A DNA stretch of 64,000 nt from HKCCE3408 sp038530555 (GTDB lineage Bacteria; Pseudomonadota; Alphaproteobacteria; Rhodobacterales; Rhodobacteraceae), in assembly GCA_038530555.1 (NCBI GenBank), contig JBCBCN010000001.1, positions 248,001-312,000 on the forward strand. Reading direction: 5' to 3'. The position numbers and the translations under genes were made by a program. The notes under the pieces were generated by a model. It saw only the letters and a program-made list of their open reading frames with translations. It did not search any database and was not told the origin of the DNA. The stretch's first letter is position 1. Every line of letters starts with the position of its first letter. Of this stretch, positions 60,549 to 64,000 are shown piece by piece.

Positions 60549-60686
60549 ATGCTCCCCGGGATATTTGCGCGATAAAGACAAGACCAGATCATCCACAGGT
60601 GATGCCTTATCCTGATTGACCGACTTTGGGACCCGACGTACCCGTATTCCAGCGTACAAAACATGAACGGCATTGGAGCAGATTTT

Positions 60687-60926
60687 ATGAGCAATCGGAG
60701 AAACCATCTAATGTACGAGCTCGAGGTTGCGTTGGCGAAAGCCGAGCCAATGCGCGTGCGTCGCAAATGCGCGATTGAGAACTTTGAGTTTGCCGAAACG
60801 CAATATTCTCAAGCCTACCAAAGGATGTGCGCCAAGAAGGAAGAGCTTCGGATCGCGGATATCGACTATCAAAACATCCGCCAAATAATCGGGGAGATCC
60901 AAGAAGAACTTCATGGCTCCGAGTAA
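60687..60926 (+). CDS. Small coiled-coil-like protein inside the sox operon (79 aa)
   Basis: A 79-residue frame on the strand opposite to sox (MSNRRNHLMYELEVALAK...). A GGAG ribosome-binding site lies eight bases before the ATG at 60687 (an ATG at 60663 is also in frame). The protein is helical, charged and heptad-like (KCAIENFEFAETQYSQAYQR, KKEELRIADIDYQ). Base composition is more A/T than sox. No family recognised. Its insertion and composition suggest horizontal acquisition. Confidence 0.5.
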   Translation: MSNRRNHLMYELEVALAKAEPMRVRRKCAIENFEFAETQYSQAYQRMCAKKEELRIADIDYQNIRQIIGEIQEELHGSE

Positions 60927-60943
60927 GGATTTCGACACTCCGC

Positions 60944-62191
60944 TCAATGCGCCACTCCCGCGGCCACGCTTTCATCGATAAAGCGCCCTTCGCGGAACCG
61001 CTCGAGCCCGAACTCCGCGCTGAGCGGCCCGGCCTCGCCCTTGGCGACCAGATCGGCCATCGCCCAGCCCGAACCCGGGATCGCCTTGAAGCCACCCGTG
61101 CCCCAACCGCAATTGATAAAGCAATTGCCCAGAGGCGTGCGTGAGATGATGGGTGATCGGTCGCCAGTCATATCGACGATCCCGCCCCACCAGCGCAGCA
61201 TTTTTAGCCGGGAGATCATCGGGAAGGTTTCGATGAGCGCGCGCACCGTCTCTTCGACATGGTGGAAGCTGCCGCGTTGGGTGTAGTTGTTGAACCCGTC
61301 CGCACCGCCGCCGATCACCATCTCACCCTTATCAGACTGGCTCATATAGCCGTGCACCGTATTGGCCATGACGACGACATCCATGCAGGGCTTGATCGGC
61401 TCGGACACCAGAGCCTGAAGCGCGACAGACTCCACCGGCAGACGAAAGCCCGCCATATCGGCCAGCACGCCCGAATGTCCGGCCACCACGATGGCGAGCT
61501 TGGTGCAGTCGATCGGGCCCTTGGTCGTCTCCACGCCCATCACCTGGCCGTTGGATTGCCGCACGCCCGTCACTTCGCATTGCTGCACGATGTGCATGCC
61601 CATATCCGAGCACGCGCGCGCATAGCCCCAGGCCACTGCGTCATGGCGCGCGGTGCCGCCGCGGGGCTGCCAGAGCGCGCCCAGCACTGGATAGCGGGGC
61701 CCATCGAGCGAGATGATCGGACAAAGCTCCTTGACCCGCTGAGGCCCGATAAACTCGGTCTCGACCCCTTGGAGCGCATTGGCATGGGCGGTGCGTTGGT
61801 AACCGCGGATCTCATGCTCGGTCTGGGCCAACATCATTACACCGCGCGGGCTGAACATGATGTTGTAGTTGAGGTCCTGGCTCAAGGTCTCATAGAGGCT
61901 TCGGGATTTCTCATAGATCGCCGCTGAAGCATCTTGCAGGTAATTCGAGCGGATGATCGTCGTGTTGCGCCCGGTATTGCCCCCGCCGAGCCAGCCGTTC
62001 TCGAGCACGGCAACATTGGTGATGCCGTAATTCTTGCCGAGGTAATAGGCCGTTGCCAGTCCATGCCCTCCGGCGCCCACGATGATCACGTCATAGCGGT
62101 CACGCGGCTCGGGCGAGGCCCAGGCCCGCTCCCAGCCTTGATGGTGGCGCATGGCCTCTCGGGCGATAGCAAAAGCGGAGTATTTGCGCAT
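60944..62191 (-). CDS. soxB: Sarcosine oxidase beta subunit SoxB
   Basis: The 415-residue FAD/FMN subunit. FAD motif DVIIVGAGGHGLATAYYLG (about residues 34-52), GNTGRNTTIIRSNY, and His183 in GGTARHDAVAWGYA, the region of the covalent FMN site in other SoxB proteins. First gene of soxBDAG. The 245-base gap upstream is shared with the divergent ccmI gene. Confidence 0.95.
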   Translation of the reverse strand: MRKYSAFAIAREAMRHHQGWERAWASPEPRDRYDVIIVGAGGHGLATAYYLGKNYGITNVAVLENGWLGGGNTGRNTTIIRSNYLQDASAAIYEKSRSLYETLSQDLNYNIMFSPRGVMMLAQTEHEIRGYQRTAHANALQGVETEFIGPQRVKELCPIISLDGPRYPVLGALWQPRGGTARHDAVAWGYARACSDMGMHIVQQCEVTGVRQSNGQVMGVETTKGPIDCTKLAIVVAGHSGVLADMAGFRLPVESVALQALVSEPIKPCMDVVVMANTVHGYMSQSDKGEMVIGGGADGFNNYTQRGSFHHVEETVRALIETFPMISRLKMLRWWGGIVDMTGDRSPIISRTPLGNCFINCGWGTGGFKAIPGSGWAMADLVAKGEAGPLSAEFGLERFREGRFIDESVAAGVAH

Positions 62192-62436
62192 AGCTTAACA
62201 TCCCCTCAAACCCCGCGCGAAGGCCGCCGGGACTGAACGTTGATATGCGGCAGACCCTTTCATGTCAAAAGACCTGAGGCGGCATTTTGGCCCTCAGTTG
62301 CGACGCAGGCTGCAAAATACGTGCAAAGCACACGCGCAGAACACGCAAAGCTCGGGGGACTTTTATCCCCACGGCTTTCGCCCTATCTGCCTGCAAGACG
62401 GATTGCCCTAGGACCCATCGCTCGGAGGAGACCGCT
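62192..62436. other. Divergent intergenic region, soxB / ccmI
   Basis: 245 bases. It contains an inverted repeat CTGAGG/CCTCAG (about 62273-62300) and a strong GGAGGAG ribosome-binding site (62424-62430) for ccmI. No promoter can be named with confidence. Confidence 0.4.
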
Positions 62437-63753
62437 CTGTTCTGGCTTATCAGTAGCATCGCGGTGATTGCGGTTTCTCTGATCCTGTGGCGCTTTGGCC
62501 TGGGACGCAGCTCGCACGGCGCGGCACGGCCTGAGGAGCGAGAAGACCTGCGGGGCGCGGCCTACGACTTGGAGGTCTACCGCGATCAGCTCAGTGAGCT
62601 TGACCGCGACCTCGCGCGCGGCACGCTCAGCGCGGCTGAGGCGGAGCGCGCCAAGCTTGAGATCCAGCGCCGCATTCTGGCCGCCGACAAAGCCCTGGGC
62701 GACCAGGTTCAAGAGGCGTCAGGCAGCGCGCCAGGGACGCTCTATCTTGGGTTGGCCGTCCTCGCCATGGTTGCGGCGAGCTATGCCACTTATGCTGTGA
62801 TCGGTGCGCCCGGCGCGCGGGATCTGCCCCTTGCAAGCCGCGTGGCCGATATCGACCGCGCCCGCGCCGCGCGCGCCTCTCAGGCCGAGGTGGAGGCCGC
62901 GCGTGCCGCCCCCGTGAACCCGCCGCCAGAGGACATCGCCGCCGAAGTGGCCGAGCTGCGCCAGGTGATGGAGACGCGCACGGAAGATGGCGAAGGCCTG
63001 GCAATCCTGGTGCGGACCGAGGCAAGCCTGGGCAATTTCCGCGCCGCGCGGCTGGCCCAGGGTCGGCTTCTCGATCTGCTTCAAAGCCGCCAGGATGTGG
63101 CGCCCGAGACGCTCGCCCGGGCGCAGGCGGATCTGGCGGAGCTGATGATCTTAGCCGCAGGCGGGTTTGTATCGCCTGAGGCCGAAACCGCGCTGAGATC
63201 GGCGCTTGCGCTCGATCCTAACTTGGGCTCTGCGCGGTATTCGCTCGGGCTGATGTATGCCCAACAAGGCCGCCCTGATCTGGCCTTTCCGATCTGGCAA
63301 CGGTTGCTCAGAGACAGCGGTCCGGACGATCCCTGGCTGGGCGTCTTGCAACGCGACATCGAGGCTGTGGCGATTGCCGCAGGGGTCGACCCAGCCCTAG
63401 TGGCTATGGCAGCGCCTAGGCCTGCCTCACCGGCACCAGGTATGGATCCCGCCGCCGCCATCGCCAATCTGCCCGAAGCCGAACGCCAGGCCGCCATCGA
63501 AGGCATGGTCGAACGGCTGTCGGGTCGCCTCGCCGCCGAAGGTGGGCCAGCCGAAGATTGGGCCAGGCTGATCCGCGCGCTTGCCGTTCTGGATCGAGAG
63601 CCTGAGGCCCGCGCCATTCTCGACGAGGCACGCGAGGTTTTCGCCGAGAGCCCCCAGGCGATCGCCCTGATCGACGAGGCCGCAACCCCGATCCTCGCGC
63701 CGGGAACAGAACCGGGCCCAGCACCGAGTTCACCACCGGGAACCGCACCGTGA
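62437..63753 (+). CDS. ccmI: Cytochrome c biogenesis protein CcmI
   Basis: Handles apocytochrome c for heme attachment, at the periplasmic membrane face. 438 residues: TM1 (about 2-19, LFWLISSIAVIAVSLILW), a cytoplasmic leucine-zipper-like loop (YDLEVYRDQLSELDRDLARGTLSAAEAERAKLEIQRR), TM2 (about 105-125) and a periplasmic TPR domain. No ATG, GTG or TTG fits the ribosome-binding site GGAGGAG (62424-62430); the codon six bases later is CTG (62437), at the expected homologous start. GTG at 62464 would cut TM1. It precedes ruvX by overlap (TGATG). Confidence 0.9.
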   Translation: MFWLISSIAVIAVSLILWRFGLGRSSHGAARPEEREDLRGAAYDLEVYRDQLSELDRDLARGTLSAAEAERAKLEIQRRILAADKALGDQVQEASGSAPGTLYLGLAVLAMVAASYATYAVIGAPGARDLPLASRVADIDRARAARASQAEVEAARAAPVNPPPEDIAAEVAELRQVMETRTEDGEGLAILVRTEASLGNFRAARLAQGRLLDLLQSRQDVAPETLARAQADLAELMILAAGGFVSPEAETALRSALALDPNLGSARYSLGLMYAQQGRPDLAFPIWQRLLRDSGPDDPWLGVLQRDIEAVAIAAGVDPALVAMAAPRPASPAPGMDPAAAIANLPEAERQAAIEGMVERLSGRLAAEGGPAEDWARLIRALAVLDREPEARAILDEAREVFAESPQAIALIDEAATPILAPGTEPGPAPSSPPGTAP

Positions 63754-64000
63754 TGGTCTTCCAAGATGCAATCGACTTTGCCGCAAAGCTCTCGCTCGGG
63801 CGTGGGCTGCTCGGCCTTGATCCCGGCACCAAGACCATCGGTGTGGCGCTCAGCGACCCCTTGCGCCTGGTGGCCAGCGCCCATGAGACAATCCAGCGGC
63901 GCAAATTCTCGCTGGATGCCGCAAGGCTTTCGGAGATCTTCGCTGCGCGCGATCTGGGCGGGATCGTCATCGGCCTGCCGTACAATATGGACGGCAGCGA
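63753..64000 (+). CDS. ruvX: Holliday junction resolvase-like protein RuvX (YqgF), 3' end outside window
   Basis: The first 82 residues are visible, with GLLGLDPGTKTIGVALSD (about residues 19-36), the RNase-H-like active-site strand containing the conserved Asp, and IVIGLPYNMDGS at the window edge. The ATG at 63753 overlaps the ccmI stop by one base. The rest lies beyond the window. Confidence 0.95.
   Translation, partial: MVFQDAIDFAAKLSLGRGLLGLDPGTKTIGVALSDPLRLVASAHETIQRRKFSLDAARLSEIFAARDLGGIVIGLPYNMDGS

Noticed and set aside
60545..60570. Rho-independent terminator between soxD and soxB
   Set aside because: Strong stems but no T-run on the transcribed strand.

Overview
The window is chromosomal DNA from a GC-rich alphaproteobacterium, most likely Rhodobacterales (Roseobacter/Rhodobacter group). 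Signs are the dense overlapping (ATGA) gene packing, a soxBDAG sarcosine oxidase operon, an Fe-type SodB, a VPLPA-CTERM protein, MttB-like and FAD/GcvT demethylase genes, a BolA/Grx4 pair, and dispersed intergenic motifs of a kind I associate with this order. No rRNA, tRNA, CRISPR array, insertion sequence or prophage was found. Family assignments come from reading the translations; no database search was run.

Layout. 1-5.3 kb: end of an ATPase-like gene, MetA, an alpha/beta hydrolase, PPK2 with an overlapping TetR regulator, and a LysR regulator. 5.3-6.3 kb: two candidate small RNAs and two small membrane-protein genes. 6.5-11.1 kb: purL, bolA, a 45-residue membrane peptide, grxD and der. 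11.2-26.1 kb is the most unusual part. On one side lie a mutarotase-like protein and an HpcH/HpaI aldolase; facing away from them are a DMGDH-like FAD/GcvT protein, a non-pyrrolysine MttB-family methyltransferase, a TetR regulator and a DadA/SoxB-like oxidase. Converging on that cluster is a complete-looking coenzyme F420 operon (cofG-cofH-cofD-cofC-cofE-npdG) ending in a Mer-like, F420-type LLM oxidoreductase. Three tandem 67-bp repeats, which fold like a cloverleaf, separate the two arms.

26.4-31.7 kb: a YeiH-type membrane protein, then an aldehyde-oxidation unit (GAF-Fis regulator, aldehyde dehydrogenase, DUF779) with a DoxX protein. 31.7-37.2 kb: DUF1501 and DUF1800 exported proteins downstream of an OmpR-type two-component system. 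37.4-43.3 kb: glutaryl-CoA dehydrogenase-like enzyme, Flp-like pilin, alpha/beta hydrolase, aquaporin-like channel, BamB and its TPR partner. 43.7-53.6 kb: an RND efflux pair whose permease is oversized, an Atm1-type ABC exporter, a LysM protein and a LOG-family hydrolase. 53.6-55.0 kb looks more AT-rich and carries a zinc-ribbon protein and the VPLPA-CTERM protein. 55.1-64 kb: sodB, a binding-protein-like gene, soxBDAG (with an unusual insert between soxB and soxD), ccmI (apparently starting at CTG) and the start of ruvX.

The common thread is one-carbon and methylated-amine catabolism: MttB-like, DMGDH-like, DadA-like and SoxBDAG enzymes together with an F420 cofactor system and a methanogen-type (Mer-like) reductase. 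The F420/MttB neighbourhood is the best candidate for an undescribed system. A second theme is short in-frame tandem repeats, mostly of 12 bp, at gene ends and junctions, clustered around the cof operon.
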